From the NCBI GenBank assembly GCA_028825045.1, contig JAPKAY010000021.1, positions 1-59,011 of the forward strand: a DNA stretch of 59,011 nucleotides, read 5' to 3'. The position numbers and the translations under genes were made by a program. The DNA comes from Halioglobus sp. Lineage in GTDB: Bacteria > Pseudomonadota > Gammaproteobacteria > Pseudomonadales > Halieaceae. Shown here piece after piece: positions 27,874 to 37,992 of the stretch; the stretch's first letter is position 1; every line of letters starts with the position of its first letter. Under the pieces are notes generated by a model, which saw nothing but the letters and a program-made list of their open reading frames with translations, did not search any database and was not told the origin of the DNA.

Positions 27874-29019
27874 ATGAGCGCTTTAGTGGGTTCCAGTCAC
27901 ATTCTTTGTATTGTTGGCGCTCGTCCAAACTTTATGAAGATTGCCCCGATCATGCGGGCCTTTGCAGAGCCTGATTCTGCTCTTTCAGCTAAACTATTGC
28001 ACACAGGGCAGCATTACGATGCGGCAATGAAGCATGCCTTCTTTGATCAATTGCATATACCGGAACCGGATATTGATTTAGAAGTTGGGTCGGGATCTCA
28101 TGCTCAACAGACGGCCGATATCATGAAACGTTTCGAGCCCGTACTGGACGAGGATCCTCCTCTTGCCGTGCTGGTCGTCGGAGACGTTAATTCCACCATT
28201 GCCTGTGCACTCGTCGCTGTCAAGAAGGGCATACCGGTAATTCATGTTGAGGCCGGGCTGCGCAGTGGTGATCGGAATATGCCAGAGGAAATAAACAGGA
28301 TTCTTACAGATCAGTTATCAGAGCTACTTTTTACAACTGAGGCCGTTGCGCAGGACCATCTGCTGCGAGAGGGCATCGCTCATGACAAGGTACATTTCGT
28401 CGGAAATGTGATGATCGACACCCTGCGCTTTAATCTTCAAGATGCGGTGCCGTCTCAGGTCACCCGTGCTAAGGCAAGCAATGCTTCTGCAGAGTCTTTG
28501 CAGGAGAAGTACGGACTGGTAACTCTGCACCGCCCCTCGAATGTAGATGACCCGGTGGTGCTAGAGAGATTACTGCAGGTTTTGGTACAGATTAGTCGAA
28601 AAACGCCACTGTTGTTTCCCATGCATCCCCGAACGGAATCGCGCATTGTCGCTGCAGGTTTGAGTGACTGGTTGGCAGCGTCTGCCATTTCGACCTTGCC
28701 CCCCCAGGGCTACCTTGAAATGCTGGGTTTGATGAAAGATGCGCGTGTAGTTCTAACCGATTCAGGCGGTATACAGGAGGAGACCACGGCGCTGGGGGTT
28801 CCCTGTATTACTTTACGTGAGAATACAGAGCGCCCCATTACTGTAGACGAGGGAACTAATACTGTTGTGGGTACTGACGCGGACATAATTCTCGCCTGCT
28901 ACGAGGACGTAAGAGAAACTGGAGGAAAAACTGGCCGCTTGCCGCAGTTGTGGGATGGCATGGCGGCGACAAGAATCGTGAAGACGATTAATCAATGGGC
29001 GGTGGGGCGCAACACATGA
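27874..29019 (+). CDS. wecB: UDP-N-acetylglucosamine 2-epimerase (non-hydrolysing)
   Basis: This 381-residue enzyme has the GT-B-like epimerase fold: 'GARPNFMKIAPI' near the N-terminus, 'LLHTGQHYD', 'VIHVEAGLRSGDRNMPEE', and 'VLTDSGGIQEE' in the C-terminal domain. It converts UDP-GlcNAc to UDP-ManNAc, a probable building block of the polymer. AAGGGAT precedes the ATG. The stop overlaps the next start by four bases. Confidence 0.93.
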   Translation: MSALVGSSHILCIVGARPNFMKIAPIMRAFAEPDSALSAKLLHTGQHYDAAMKHAFFDQLHIPEPDIDLEVGSGSHAQQTADIMKRFEPVLDEDPPLAVLVVGDVNSTIACALVAVKKGIPVIHVEAGLRSGDRNMPEEINRILTDQLSELLFTTEAVAQDHLLREGIAHDKVHFVGNVMIDTLRFNLQDAVPSQVTRAKASNASAESLQEKYGLVTLHRPSNVDDPVVLERLLQVLVQISRKTPLLFPMHPRTESRIVAAGLSDWLAASAISTLPPQGYLEMLGLMKDARVVLTDSGGIQEETTALGVPCITLRENTERPITVDEGTNTVVGTDADIILACYEDVRETGGKTGRLPQLWDGMAATRIVKTINQWAVGRNT

Positions 29020-29891
29020 ATGCCCACGTCACAAGGTCCGGGAATAGCGACGTGGTTAATGCCATGACGGTGGATGTTGAAGATTACTTTCAGGTATCTG
29101 CCTTCGAGGGGTATGTTGAAAAATCCCAGTGGCAGACATTGCCGCGACGGGTGGAGGATAATACGCGTCGCATTCTAGATCTGTTTGCCGCGGAGCAAGT
29201 GCACGCAACTTTTTTTACTCTTGGCTGGGTTGCGGAACGCTATCCTCAGTTGGTAAAGGATATTGTAAAAGGCGGGCATGAAATTGCCAGTCATGGCTGG
29301 GAACATATTCGTGTCAATACCCAGACGCCAGAAGAATTTCGCGGTGACATAGAGCGAACCCGAAAATTACTCCAGGATATCAGTGGTGAGCCGGTACTCG
29401 GTTATCGGGCCGCAAGTTACTCCATTGGCGCTGCTGAATCCTGGGCTTGGGAGCAGCTGGCAGACGCCGGGCACCGGTACAGTTCCAGCATCGTGCCGAT
29501 TCGTCATGATTTATACGGGATACCAGGTGCGCCGCGCTTTGCATTTGACACCGCTGATGGTCGTCTTCTGGAGATACCGATCACCACCGTGTCGCTGGCC
29601 GGCCGAAATATAAACTGTGGTGGAGGTGGTTGGTTTCGATTGTTTCCCTATAGTTTTTCCCGTTGGGCGCTGTCGCGGGTCAATACGCTCGAACAGGAGT
29701 CAGCTATTTTCTATTTTCATCCCTGGGAGATCGATCCGGCTCAGCCGCGACCAGATGGCGTTGGTCTGAAGACTCGATTTCGGCATTACCTGAATTTAAA
29801 TCGCACCTACGGGCGTTTGGAGCGTCTGTTGAAACATTTTCGCTGGGGCCGTATGGATGAGGTGTTTTTACCAGGAGAGACAACGCGGTGA
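29016..29891 (+). CDS. XrtA-system polysaccharide deacetylase (DUF3473)
   Basis: This 291-residue protein has a NodB-type domain: 'MTVDVEDYFQVSAFEGY' with the metal Asp, 'HATFFTLGWVAERYP' and 'GGHEIASHGWEH', and the C-terminal DUF3473 extension that includes 'FYFHPWEIDPAQPRP'. It likely removes N-acetyl groups from the polymer or its precursor. The start at 29016 gives an ATGA overlap with wecB and has a GGTGGGG sequence upstream. There is no signal peptide, so it may act in the cytoplasm. Confidence 0.9.
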   Translation: MNAHVTRSGNSDVVNAMTVDVEDYFQVSAFEGYVEKSQWQTLPRRVEDNTRRILDLFAAEQVHATFFTLGWVAERYPQLVKDIVKGGHEIASHGWEHIRVNTQTPEEFRGDIERTRKLLQDISGEPVLGYRAASYSIGAAESWAWEQLADAGHRYSSSIVPIRHDLYGIPGAPRFAFDTADGRLLEIPITTVSLAGRNINCGGGGWFRLFPYSFSRWALSRVNTLEQESAIFYFHPWEIDPAQPRPDGVGLKTRFRHYLNLNRTYGRLERLLKHFRWGRMDEVFLPGETTR

Positions 29892-30919
29892 CATTGACCG
29901 TACAGACACTCGACGAAGCGACAGTGAATCGCTGGGACGAATATGTTCAGCGTGCTGAGGGGGCAACATTTTTTCACCGAGCCGGTTGGAAAGAAGTCCT
30001 TGAACGGGCCTTTGGACACAAAACATATTTTCTCTGCGCCTGCGATGGAGAAGTCATTGTCGGTATTCTGCCACTCGCGCAGGTGAAGAGCCTGCTGTTT
30101 GGTAATGCACTGTCCTCATTGCCATTTTGTGTCTATGGAGGGGTCGTTGCTGACAATGAAGAAGTTGCGCAGGTGCTGCGTCGGGAAGCGTGTCGGTTAG
30201 CTGATGATCTTAACGTGGGGGCGCTGGAGTTTCGCAATCGAGAAGCCAGCACTATCGATTGGCCGGTCAAGGAATTGTATTATACGTTCAGGAAAGGTAT
30301 TGATTCTGATGACGATGTAAACCTAAAGGCCATTCCTAACCGACAGCGTGCAATGGTGCGTAAGGGAATAAAGGAAGGCTTGCAAGGGGAGTGGGGTAAC
30401 ACGACAGGGCGCTTTTACCGTGTGTACGCAGAGAGCGTACGAAATTTGGGTACGCCTGTATTCTCTGCGAAGTATTTGCGTATTCTAAAGGAAGTCTTTG
30501 GAGACGACTGCGGCGTACTTATGATTACGCACGACGGGCAGGATGTTGCGGCTGTAATGAGTTTTTACTTTAGGGATGAGGTAATACCCTATTATGGCGG
30601 TAGTACCAGTGCGGCTCGAACAATTAAAGGAGTCAATCACTACATGTACTGGGAGTTGATGCGACGTTCCGCGGAACAGGGTTATCGTCTCTTTGACTTT
30701 GGACGGAGCAAGGCCGGAACGGGCCCTTATAGCTTCAAAAAGAATTTCGGGTTTGAGCCTCAACCCTTACCGTACGAGTACTACCTTGTAAAGTCCGACG
30801 TAATGCCCGATGTGAACCCACTCAATCCCAAGTATCGGATGATGATAAATATGTGGAGCAAGCTACCATTACCTGTGGCTAATTTTGTTGGGCCATTTCT
30901 CGCGCGATCACTGGGATAG
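29888..30919 (+). CDS. FemAB-family XrtA/PEP-CTERM-associated protein
   Basis: This 343-residue protein has the double GNAT-like fold of FemAB proteins. Evidence includes 'FFHRAGWKEVLERAFGHKTY' near the N-terminus and the C-terminal 'YYGGSTSAARTIKGVNHYMYWEL' followed by 'FDFGRSKAGTGPYSFKKNFG', which is characteristic of the XrtA-associated group. FemAB enzymes transfer amino acids from aminoacyl-tRNA; here the acceptor may be the polysaccharide or lipid-linked sugar (inference). The GTG start overlaps the deacetylase stop. Confidence 0.9.
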   Translation: MTLTVQTLDEATVNRWDEYVQRAEGATFFHRAGWKEVLERAFGHKTYFLCACDGEVIVGILPLAQVKSLLFGNALSSLPFCVYGGVVADNEEVAQVLRREACRLADDLNVGALEFRNREASTIDWPVKELYYTFRKGIDSDDDVNLKAIPNRQRAMVRKGIKEGLQGEWGNTTGRFYRVYAESVRNLGTPVFSAKYLRILKEVFGDDCGVLMITHDGQDVAAVMSFYFRDEVIPYYGGSTSAARTIKGVNHYMYWELMRRSAEQGYRLFDFGRSKAGTGPYSFKKNFGFEPQPLPYEYYLVKSDVMPDVNPLNPKYRMMINMWSKLPLPVANFVGPFLARSLG

Positions 30920-30924
30920 CTGCT

Positions 30925-32469
30925 GTGGAATCCTCGCTAGAAAAGAAACAGGTGACAGTGCGAGATAGTTTGGCTGCTGCGGGCCTCTATTGCTTCGTGT
31001 TGCTGCTTATCTATTATGAGACAGTTTGGTCCATGGTGTCTATCTGGTTACGTTCAGATACCTTTGCCCACGGATTTTTGATAGTCCCCATATCATTATG
31101 GCTCATATGGACACGACGGGATCTTCTGGTACCGGTTCAGCCTGCACCCGCCGTATGGTTAGCATTGCTACTTGTACCTTTCGGCCTGGCTTGGCTGCTA
31201 GCCTGGCTGGTAGATGTTTCTGTCATTCAGCAGTTGGCGCTCGTGGGTATGATTGTTGCCGGTGTATGGGCTATTGCGGGATACCAGCTTGCGCGCGTAC
31301 TTGCCTTTCCTTTGTTTTTTCTATTCTTTGCGGTGCCCATGGGAGAAGGCTTGATCGCTCCTATGATGGAATTTACGGCATCTTCCACTGTTTGGATGAT
31401 CGAGATGACCGGTATCCCCGTGTACCGGGAAGGTCTTAATTTTGCTTTGCCTTCCGGGCGCTGGTCGGTGGTCGAGGCCTGCAGCGGTGTACGTTATATC
31501 ATCGCCTCCGTTACCGTAGGCACACTTTATGCCTACCTGACTTATCGCAGTTTGTCGCGGCGCGTTATATTCATATTAATATCTGCGTTTGTACCTGTGA
31601 TCGCAAATACCGTACGAGCCTATATAATTGTCATGCTCGGCCACATGAGTGACATGACCATCGCAACAGGCGCCGACCACCTTGTTTACGGCTGGGTTTT
31701 CTTTGGGCTGGTCATCTTCGTATTGTTTTGGCTTGGTTCCTTTTTCCGCGAAGATCTAAATGCCTCGCCAACGCAATCTCGACCAGGCGGAGCTTTGCAT
31801 CCCAGTGCTGCTGCGGGTACCCGTCAAATGCTACTGCTAACGTTATGCTGCACGTTACTACTAGTTTCGGTGGCACCAATAGTTGCCCATCAGATGCTCA
31901 CCAGCAACCTGTCCCAGGGCAAAGTTTCCGTTGTGATGCCAGATAGCCAGGGTGACTGGGAAGAAGAGGCCGCACGCTGGGACTGGCGTCCAGCATCGAG
32001 AGTTTCGGGTCAACAATTGGGATTCTACGAGCTGGCGGGCGATCCTTTGGTGGTTTACGTGCAGTTTGCAGGCGACACCCCCGGTGGTGAGGACGTAGTC
32101 GGCAGCAGTACGTTGTTTGCCAGGGAGGACGATCAAGCCATCGTAATTGGGCAGGAAAACGAAAGTATAGTCGTGCTTGGTCACAGCATCGAGGTAGATG
32201 AGGCACAAATACGGATTCCTGGTCAAGAACTCCTGGTTTGGTCCTGGTATGTTGTGGGCGATGTCAGTACCTCCAATGATTACCTCGCTAAACTGAAGCA
32301 GGTCGCGGTCAAGCTGGGTCTTACTGAAGAGGTCGCATATCGAATAATTTTAGCGACACCGTATCTTGCGTCTTCTTCAGACTCTCGAGTGCTGCTACAG
32401 AGATTTCTCGACGAGCACGCGTCTCTTTTATATGAAAAACTTCACCAACCTGGTGTGATACTTCCCTGA
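30925..32469 (+). CDS. xrtA: Exosortase A with C-terminal EpsI domain
   Basis: This 514-residue membrane protein has residues 1-275 forming the multi-TM exosortase core, with the catalytic triad in its usual contexts: Cys186 ('VVEACSGVRY'), Arg231 ('NTVRAYIIV') and His252 ('ADHLVYGW'). Another TM helix at about 302-322 leads into a periplasmic EpsI domain (to 514). It cleaves the C-terminal PEP-CTERM signal at the inner membrane and is thought to transfer the protein to another molecule, in analogy with sortase. The PEP-CTERM protein at 1293-2258 is a candidate substrate. Start GTG; five bases separate it from the FemAB stop. Confidence 0.95.
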   Translation: MESSLEKKQVTVRDSLAAAGLYCFVLLLIYYETVWSMVSIWLRSDTFAHGFLIVPISLWLIWTRRDLLVPVQPAPAVWLALLLVPFGLAWLLAWLVDVSVIQQLALVGMIVAGVWAIAGYQLARVLAFPLFFLFFAVPMGEGLIAPMMEFTASSTVWMIEMTGIPVYREGLNFALPSGRWSVVEACSGVRYIIASVTVGTLYAYLTYRSLSRRVIFILISAFVPVIANTVRAYIIVMLGHMSDMTIATGADHLVYGWVFFGLVIFVLFWLGSFFREDLNASPTQSRPGGALHPSAAAGTRQMLLLTLCCTLLLVSVAPIVAHQMLTSNLSQGKVSVVMPDSQGDWEEEAARWDWRPASRVSGQQLGFYELAGDPLVVYVQFAGDTPGGEDVVGSSTLFAREDDQAIVIGQENESIVVLGHSIEVDEAQIRIPGQELLVWSWYVVGDVSTSNDYLAKLKQVAVKLGLTEEVAYRIILATPYLASSSDSRVLLQRFLDEHASLLYEKLHQPGVILP

Positions 32470-33641
32470 TGGCCGACCGGCCACTAGTGGCGCACATCAT
32501 CTATGCCTTGTCTACAGGAGGGCTGGAAAACGGGCTGGTGAACATCATCAACCGCTCACCTGCCGATCGGTTTCGACACGTGATCATCTGCCTTACTCAA
32601 GCGGATACTTTTGCGCAAAGAATAACCGTTGAGGATGTGCAGATAATTGAGTTGCACATGCGCGAAGGGCATGATTTCCAGGCTTATCGGCGGCTGCGCC
32701 GACTACTGAAGTCGCTACGTCCAGACATCATTCACAGTCGCAACATGGCTGCGCTTGAATCCCAATTGTGCAGCCTCGGCTTTGCCAATGTAAAGAGGGT
32801 GCACGGAGAGCATGGTCGCGAAGTGAATGATCTTGAGGGCAGGAACTGGAAATACCTGATTTTTCGTAAGTTTATGCGCCTGTTTATCCACCGCTATATT
32901 GCCGTGAGTAAAGACCTTGCGAACTGGTTAGCCCAGGTTGTGGGAGTGAGGGCTCAAAAAGTACGACAGATCTACAATGGTGTCGATCACAACCGATTTG
33001 CAACTCAAAATGTGAAACCGTTGGCATTATTGCCTGCGCGTTGGCTATCGCTTGGTGGTATCTTGGTTGTGGGTACCGTAGGGCGTTTGGCGCCAGTAAA
33101 GGATCAGCAGCTTTTGTTGCGAGCCATCGCGCATCTGCGCGAGGTCCGTCCTGAATTGGGCGATCAGGTTCGACTGGTGATGGTGGGCGATGGGCCGCTA
33201 CATGTTGAGTTGTCCCAAAAAATAGAAGAACTGGGATTACAGGAAATCGTTTGGCTCGCAGGCGATAGGGATGATGTTCCGAGCTTGCTACAGACGATGG
33301 ATGTTTTTGTGCTTCCTTCCCTGGGTGAAGGTATTTCCAATACTGTGTTGGAAGCAATGGCGAGTGGATTGCCGGTCATCGCCACAGCAGTGGGTGGAAA
33401 CGTAGAATTGGTTGAAGAAGGTTTCAATGGCAGCCTGATACCTGTGGGGGATGTTCTCGCCTTGTCGAGTGCCCTGGTAAAACTTTTACAAAATAAGGAC
33501 GAACGAGCAGCACAGGGCATCAATGCAAGAACGCGGGTATGCCAGAACTTTGACTGGGACCGTACCGTAAATGCTTATCTAGGTGTTTACGATGAACTGT
33601 TGGGAAACTCTCCCGCAAACGATCTGGAGCGAACAGGATAG
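32469..33641 (+). CDS. XrtA-system glycosyltransferase, family 4
   Basis: This 390-residue GT-B enzyme opens with 'HIIYALSTGGLENGLVNIIN', the Gly-rich N-terminal motif of the XrtA sugar transferases. The C-terminal donor site includes 'VGDGPLHVELSQKIEELGL' and 'SLGEGISNTVLEAMASGLPVIAT'. Its ATG overlaps the exosortase stop by one base, which supports translational coupling. The sugar transferred is unknown. Confidence 0.88.
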   Translation: MADRPLVAHIIYALSTGGLENGLVNIINRSPADRFRHVIICLTQADTFAQRITVEDVQIIELHMREGHDFQAYRRLRRLLKSLRPDIIHSRNMAALESQLCSLGFANVKRVHGEHGREVNDLEGRNWKYLIFRKFMRLFIHRYIAVSKDLANWLAQVVGVRAQKVRQIYNGVDHNRFATQNVKPLALLPARWLSLGGILVVGTVGRLAPVKDQQLLLRAIAHLREVRPELGDQVRLVMVGDGPLHVELSQKIEELGLQEIVWLAGDRDDVPSLLQTMDVFVLPSLGEGISNTVLEAMASGLPVIATAVGGNVELVEEGFNGSLIPVGDVLALSSALVKLLQNKDERAAQGINARTRVCQNFDWDRTVNAYLGVYDELLGNSPANDLERTG

Positions 33642-33644
33642 GCT

Positions 33645-35546
33645 ATGTGTGGTATTGCTGGACTTTTTGATATTGCAGGTCACAGCGAGTTTGATCGAAG
33701 CCTGTTGCAGACGATGAACCAGACCCAATTTCATCGTGGACCAGATGAAGGTGGTGACTATTTGGAACCCGGTGTGGCGCTGGCCCATCGACGCTTGTCC
33801 ATTATTGATTTGTCATCTGGCCAGCAGCCTATGCACAGTGCTGATGGCAGGGTTTGTGTCGTTTACAACGGCGAAATCTACAACTTTCCGGAGCTTGCTG
33901 CCGAGCTCAGACAATGTGGTTACAAATTCCGCACGCGGTGTGATACCGAGGTCATACTCTATGCCTGGCAGGAATGGGGCGAGGCGTGTGTCAAACGATT
34001 CCGTGGCATGTTCGCCTTCGCCCTGTATGACAAAACACGTCAATGTCTATTTCTGGCCAGAGATCGACTTGGCATCAAGCCGCTTTTTTTCTCAGTGCTG
34101 GACGGTCGCACGCTGGCATTTGGTTCTGAGCTGAAGGTACTCAAGGCGCACCCAAGGTTGCCTCGAACGTTGGAGGCACAGGCCGTTGAAGATTACTTTG
34201 CCCTGGGTTATATCCCTGAACCCAAAACAATTTACAGCGGCGTTTTTAAGCTCCGCCCCGGGCATACCTTGCTGGTGGAGCGGGGTAAGCCTGTTCCCCA
34301 GCAACACGAATACTGGGATCTACCCTTCACACCAATTGCCATTGCTTCTGAGCAGGAACTCGGGGACGAGTTGTTTGCTCGTATGCGCGAGGCGGTGGAT
34401 ATCCGTATGGTGGCGGAGGTTCCCCTGGGCGCATTTTTGTCTGGAGGAGTCGACTCCAGCGCAGTAGTAGCCGCTATGGCGCAACTGCAGGACACCCCCG
34501 TCAATACCTGCGCTATAGGTTTTGATGTTCCACAATTCAATGAAACTGATTTTGCGCGGCAGGTAGCGGAGCGCTACCAAACTAATCATCTTGAGCGGAT
34601 TGTCGCCAGTGACGATTTTGATCTGCTGGACACGTTGGCTCAGCTCTATGATGAACCGTATGCGGACAGTTCTGCGATACCAACTTATCGAGTGTGCCAG
34701 TTGGCGCGGGAGCGAGTGACGGTGGCTTTGTCTGGTGACGGCGGCGATGAGAACTTTGCCGGCTACCGACGATACCGTTGGCATATGAACGAGGAACGGC
34801 TGCGGAGTGCTTTGCCTCTGGGTATTCGCAAACCCATATTTGGCGCGTTAGGGCGCTTGTACCCCAAGCTGGATTGGGCCCCGCGAGTGTTTCGTGCGAA
34901 GACTACCTTTGAGTCGTTAGCGCGTAATTCTGTCGAGGCCTATCTCCATTCTGTCTCCCTAACCTCCCAGGAACAGCGAGGGTCGATGTTCAGCGATGCG
35001 CTGCATCGGCAATTACAGGGGTACCGTGCGGTAGAGACTTTCAACCACCACGCCCGGCGCAGTCCCACGGATGATCCGCTGTCTTTAATACAGTATCTGG
35101 ATATGAAGACCTATCTGGTAGGGGACATACTAACGAAGGTGGACCGCGCCAGCATGGCGCACTCACTTGAAGTCAGGGTGCCTCTGCTGGACCACAATTT
35201 CGTGGAGTGGATATCTGGGTTGCCCGTGAGCTATAAGCTTCGCGGTCAGGAGGGCAAGTACATTCTTAAGAAGGCCCTGGAACCCCATCTCTCTCGAGAG
35301 GTTCTCTACCGGCCCAAAATGGGCTTCGGAGTTCCACTGGGGAAATGGTTCCGCGGGCCGCTGAAGCAACGACTGCGGGAATCTCTGTTAGATGGGGCGC
35401 TGGCGCAGACCGGACTATTTAATCACAGTTTTCTCGAGCAACTGGTGACGGACCACCAGTCGGGTAGGCGTGAGTACAGCGCGCCGCTGTGGTCTCTGAT
35501 GATGTTTCAGGCGGCCATCGCTGGTGACAACTTTTCAGTGAGGTAA
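33645..35546 (+). CDS. XrtA-associated amidotransferase 1 (AsnB-like)
   Basis: This 633-residue enzyme is of the asparagine synthetase B family. It has the N-terminal nucleophile Cys2 ('MCGIAGLFD'), Arg/Asn glutaminase residues ('AHRRLSIIDLS', 'VVYNGEIYN'), and the PP-loop 'SGGVDSS' at 266-272. The C-terminal domain carries 'VDRASMAHSLEVRVPLLDH'. Both active sites look complete. It would use glutamine ammonia and ATP to amidate a carboxylate, perhaps a uronic acid in the polymer made from TviB products (inference). Confidence 0.9.
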   Translation: MCGIAGLFDIAGHSEFDRSLLQTMNQTQFHRGPDEGGDYLEPGVALAHRRLSIIDLSSGQQPMHSADGRVCVVYNGEIYNFPELAAELRQCGYKFRTRCDTEVILYAWQEWGEACVKRFRGMFAFALYDKTRQCLFLARDRLGIKPLFFSVLDGRTLAFGSELKVLKAHPRLPRTLEAQAVEDYFALGYIPEPKTIYSGVFKLRPGHTLLVERGKPVPQQHEYWDLPFTPIAIASEQELGDELFARMREAVDIRMVAEVPLGAFLSGGVDSSAVVAAMAQLQDTPVNTCAIGFDVPQFNETDFARQVAERYQTNHLERIVASDDFDLLDTLAQLYDEPYADSSAIPTYRVCQLARERVTVALSGDGGDENFAGYRRYRWHMNEERLRSALPLGIRKPIFGALGRLYPKLDWAPRVFRAKTTFESLARNSVEAYLHSVSLTSQEQRGSMFSDALHRQLQGYRAVETFNHHARRSPTDDPLSLIQYLDMKTYLVGDILTKVDRASMAHSLEVRVPLLDHNFVEWISGLPVSYKLRGQEGKYILKKALEPHLSREVLYRPKMGFGVPLGKWFRGPLKQRLRESLLDGALAQTGLFNHSFLEQLVTDHQSGRREYSAPLWSLMMFQAAIAGDNFSVR

Positions 35547-35551
35547 GGGAT

Positions 35552-36622
35552 ATGCGATTGGGTTTGGTCGGGCCATTGCCGCCGCCTAATGGTGGGATGG
35601 CAATGCAGACACTGCAGCTGGCCCGGCTCTTGGAAGAGGAGGGCCTTGAGGTCGACCTTGTTCAGACGAATGCACCTTACAAGCCAAAAGTGATAAGTAA
35701 GATAAAGGGCCTGCGTGCCGGGTTCCGTCTTCTCCCCTACCTCCTGGAAATTTGGAAACTTGCAGGAAGGGTGGATGTCATTCATCTGATGGCTAATTCG
35801 GGCTGGTCCTGGCAATTGTTTGCAGCACCGGTTATATGGCTGGGTTCGTTGCGCAACACGCCGGTGATTGTCAATTATAGGGGTGGCGAGGCGCGGGAAT
35901 ATCTGGCCAGTTCCGGGCGTTGGGTGAAGCCGTCCATGACCCGGGCCTCGCGATTGGTTGTCCCCTCGGGATTTTTGCGACAGGTTTTTGATGAAGTGGG
36001 CCTGCAGTCGACGGTCATTCCCAACATCATTGATCTGGAAATGTTCCACCCTGCGCCGCACCCACCGTCTGATTCGGAATTCACGCTCGTTATTACCCGT
36101 AATCTTGAGCCCATTTATGGTCTGGACACAGCCATACGCGCCGTTGCCCTGGCAAGGAAAGAGCTTCCGCGAATTAAGCTAAAAATTGCCGGCAGTGGTC
36201 CTCAGGGCACTGAATTGAAGCGCCTGGTAGCGAGTTTAGGTCTGGAGGATGACGTCCATTTTCTGGGGCGTTTAGACCGCGCCGAGATCGTGGAGCTGTA
36301 TCATGGTGCCAACGCCATGTTGAACCCGACGCGGGTAGACAACATGCCAAATTCTGTGCTGGAAGCACTGGCCTGCGGATTGCCAGTTATATCAACAAAC
36401 GTGGGAGGCGTCCCTTACATCGTGAAGGATGGTCAGACCGCTTTGCTGGTTAATCCCGATAATGAGCAGGAAATGGCGCAAGCCATACTGAAGCTTTGTG
36501 ATGATGCTGCGCTGCGTCGCCAGTTGAGCGACAGTGGCAGAGTTGAGGTTGCTCAGTATACCTGGGCTGAAGTGTGGCCTCAGTGGCGCTCGGTCTATAG
36601 CAGAACAGCGGTGGGCGCATGA
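35552..36622 (+). CDS. Glycosyltransferase, family 4 (GT-B)
   Basis: This 356-residue protein has an N-terminal 'GPLPPPNGGMAMQTLQLARLL' and a donor-binding C-terminal half: 'VITRNLEPIYGLDTAIRAVA', 'IAGSGPQGTELKRL', and 'TRVDNMPNSVLEALACGLPV'. It is retaining and cytoplasmic by family. It follows the amidotransferase by five bases and overlaps the next gene by four, so it is part of the same transcript. Linkage unknown. Confidence 0.88.
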   Translation: MRLGLVGPLPPPNGGMAMQTLQLARLLEEEGLEVDLVQTNAPYKPKVISKIKGLRAGFRLLPYLLEIWKLAGRVDVIHLMANSGWSWQLFAAPVIWLGSLRNTPVIVNYRGGEAREYLASSGRWVKPSMTRASRLVVPSGFLRQVFDEVGLQSTVIPNIIDLEMFHPAPHPPSDSEFTLVITRNLEPIYGLDTAIRAVALARKELPRIKLKIAGSGPQGTELKRLVASLGLEDDVHFLGRLDRAEIVELYHGANAMLNPTRVDNMPNSVLEALACGLPVISTNVGGVPYIVKDGQTALLVNPDNEQEMAQAILKLCDDAALRRQLSDSGRVEVAQYTWAEVWPQWRSVYSRTAVGA

Positions 36623-37968
36623 GTCTGTATACACAGTTTGTATCCCGGGCATTGTTCCCGTTGCACGAGCAGATCAAAGGCCATAGTACGGTTTCGGCTT
36701 TTCGCTCTCTGGAGGGCTCGCAATGGTTGACTGCTGAGGAACTCGCGCAATTGCAGCTGCAAACGCTGAGGGATTTTCTGGTTCGTATCGGCAGCGATGT
36801 GCCGTACTACAGGGCGTTGTTTCAGTCTCTGGCATTTGAGCCTGCCGGGATAACATCGGTTACAGAGATTCAGCGCCTACCGCTCACGGGAAAAGCAGAT
36901 ATACGGGCCAACATGGACAGCCTGAAAGCAGAAAATGCCGGTCCTCTGGAAAAATTTAGTACGGGTGGATCCACCGGCGAGCCGCTCATTTTCTATCGCG
37001 GCAAGGAACGTGTCAGTCACGACGTGGCAGCGAAATGGCGGGCGACCCGTTGGTGGGGAGTAGACATCGGCGATCCTGAGATAGTGGTGTGGGGCTCTCC
37101 CATCGAGTTGGGTTCACAGGACCGAGTGAGGCTTTTACGTGATAAATTTCTGCGCACTGCATTGTTGTCTGCATTTGAAATGTCTAATGCCAATTTACTC
37201 CAGTTCACACAGCGCATAAAAAAGTTCAAGCCCCGTATGTTGTTTGGCTACCCTTCCTCCTTGGCACTAATGGCAGAATATGTCACTAATAATGGTTACA
37301 GAGTCGATGAGCTTGGAATAGAAGTCGTATTTGTGACATCCGAGCGGCTTTACGATCATCAGCGAGAGGCAATAGAAACAGCATTTGGCGCTCCCGTGGC
37401 CAATGGATATGGAGGTAGAGATGCGGGCTTTATTGCGCACCAGTGCCCAGAGGGCAGTATGCATATTACCGCAGAGGATATTCTGGTTGAGATTGTAAAC
37501 GAGGAGGGCGAGGTGGTACCGACAGGCGAGAAGGGTGAAATTGTTGTCACCCATCTGCGCACAGGTGAGTTCCCCTTTGTGCGCTATCGAACTGGAGATG
37601 TAGGTTGCTTGTCTGATACACATTGTCCTTGCGGACGCAGTCTTCCTCTGCTGGCGGAAATAGACGGGCGTTCTACGGACTTTGTCAGAGCGGCCGACGG
37701 TACTGTAGTCCATGGTCTTGCGTTGATTTATGTCTTGCGGGAACTGCCACAGATAGAAGAATTCAAAATTGTTCAGGAGTCAGTGATATCTATTACTGTG
37801 CAACTGGTTACTTCAACAAACGATACTGCGCACATTGAGAGTACAATAACCGAACAGTTTCGGCGTCGTTTGGGAGACTCACTGATTGTGCGTTTTGACT
37901 ATGTAAGTAGTATTGAACGTGAAGCTTCGGGTAAATTTCGCTATGTTATCAGCCAAATTACTGGTTAA
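36619..37968 (+). CDS. CapK/PaaK-like adenylate-forming protein
   Basis: This 449-residue protein resembles phenylacetate-CoA ligase and CapK. The P-loop-like 'FSTGGSTGEPLIFYRGK', 'MLFGYPSSLALMAEYV' and 'NGYGGRDAGFIAHQCPEG' are present, with a C-terminal 'EASGKFRYVI' carrying the lysine. In capsule loci such proteins probably activate an acyl or amino acid group for decoration of the polymer. The start overlaps the previous stop (ATGA). Confidence 0.85.
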   Translation: MSLYTQFVSRALFPLHEQIKGHSTVSAFRSLEGSQWLTAEELAQLQLQTLRDFLVRIGSDVPYYRALFQSLAFEPAGITSVTEIQRLPLTGKADIRANMDSLKAENAGPLEKFSTGGSTGEPLIFYRGKERVSHDVAAKWRATRWWGVDIGDPEIVVWGSPIELGSQDRVRLLRDKFLRTALLSAFEMSNANLLQFTQRIKKFKPRMLFGYPSSLALMAEYVTNNGYRVDELGIEVVFVTSERLYDHQREAIETAFGAPVANGYGGRDAGFIAHQCPEGSMHITAEDILVEIVNEEGEVVPTGEKGEIVVTHLRTGEFPFVRYRTGDVGCLSDTHCPCGRSLPLLAEIDGRSTDFVRAADGTVVHGLALIYVLRELPQIEEFKIVQESVISITVQLVTSTNDTAHIESTITEQFRRRLGDSLIVRFDYVSSIEREASGKFRYVISQITG

Positions 37969-37992
37969 TTCAAGCATGAGGGAGGATGCCTG

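Noticed and set aside
33645..35546. AsnB-like protein as a lasso cyclase for the PqqD/HprK operon
   Set aside because: It has an intact N-terminal Cys and fits the exosortase-associated amidotransferase, and it lies 14 kb away in the EPS operon.
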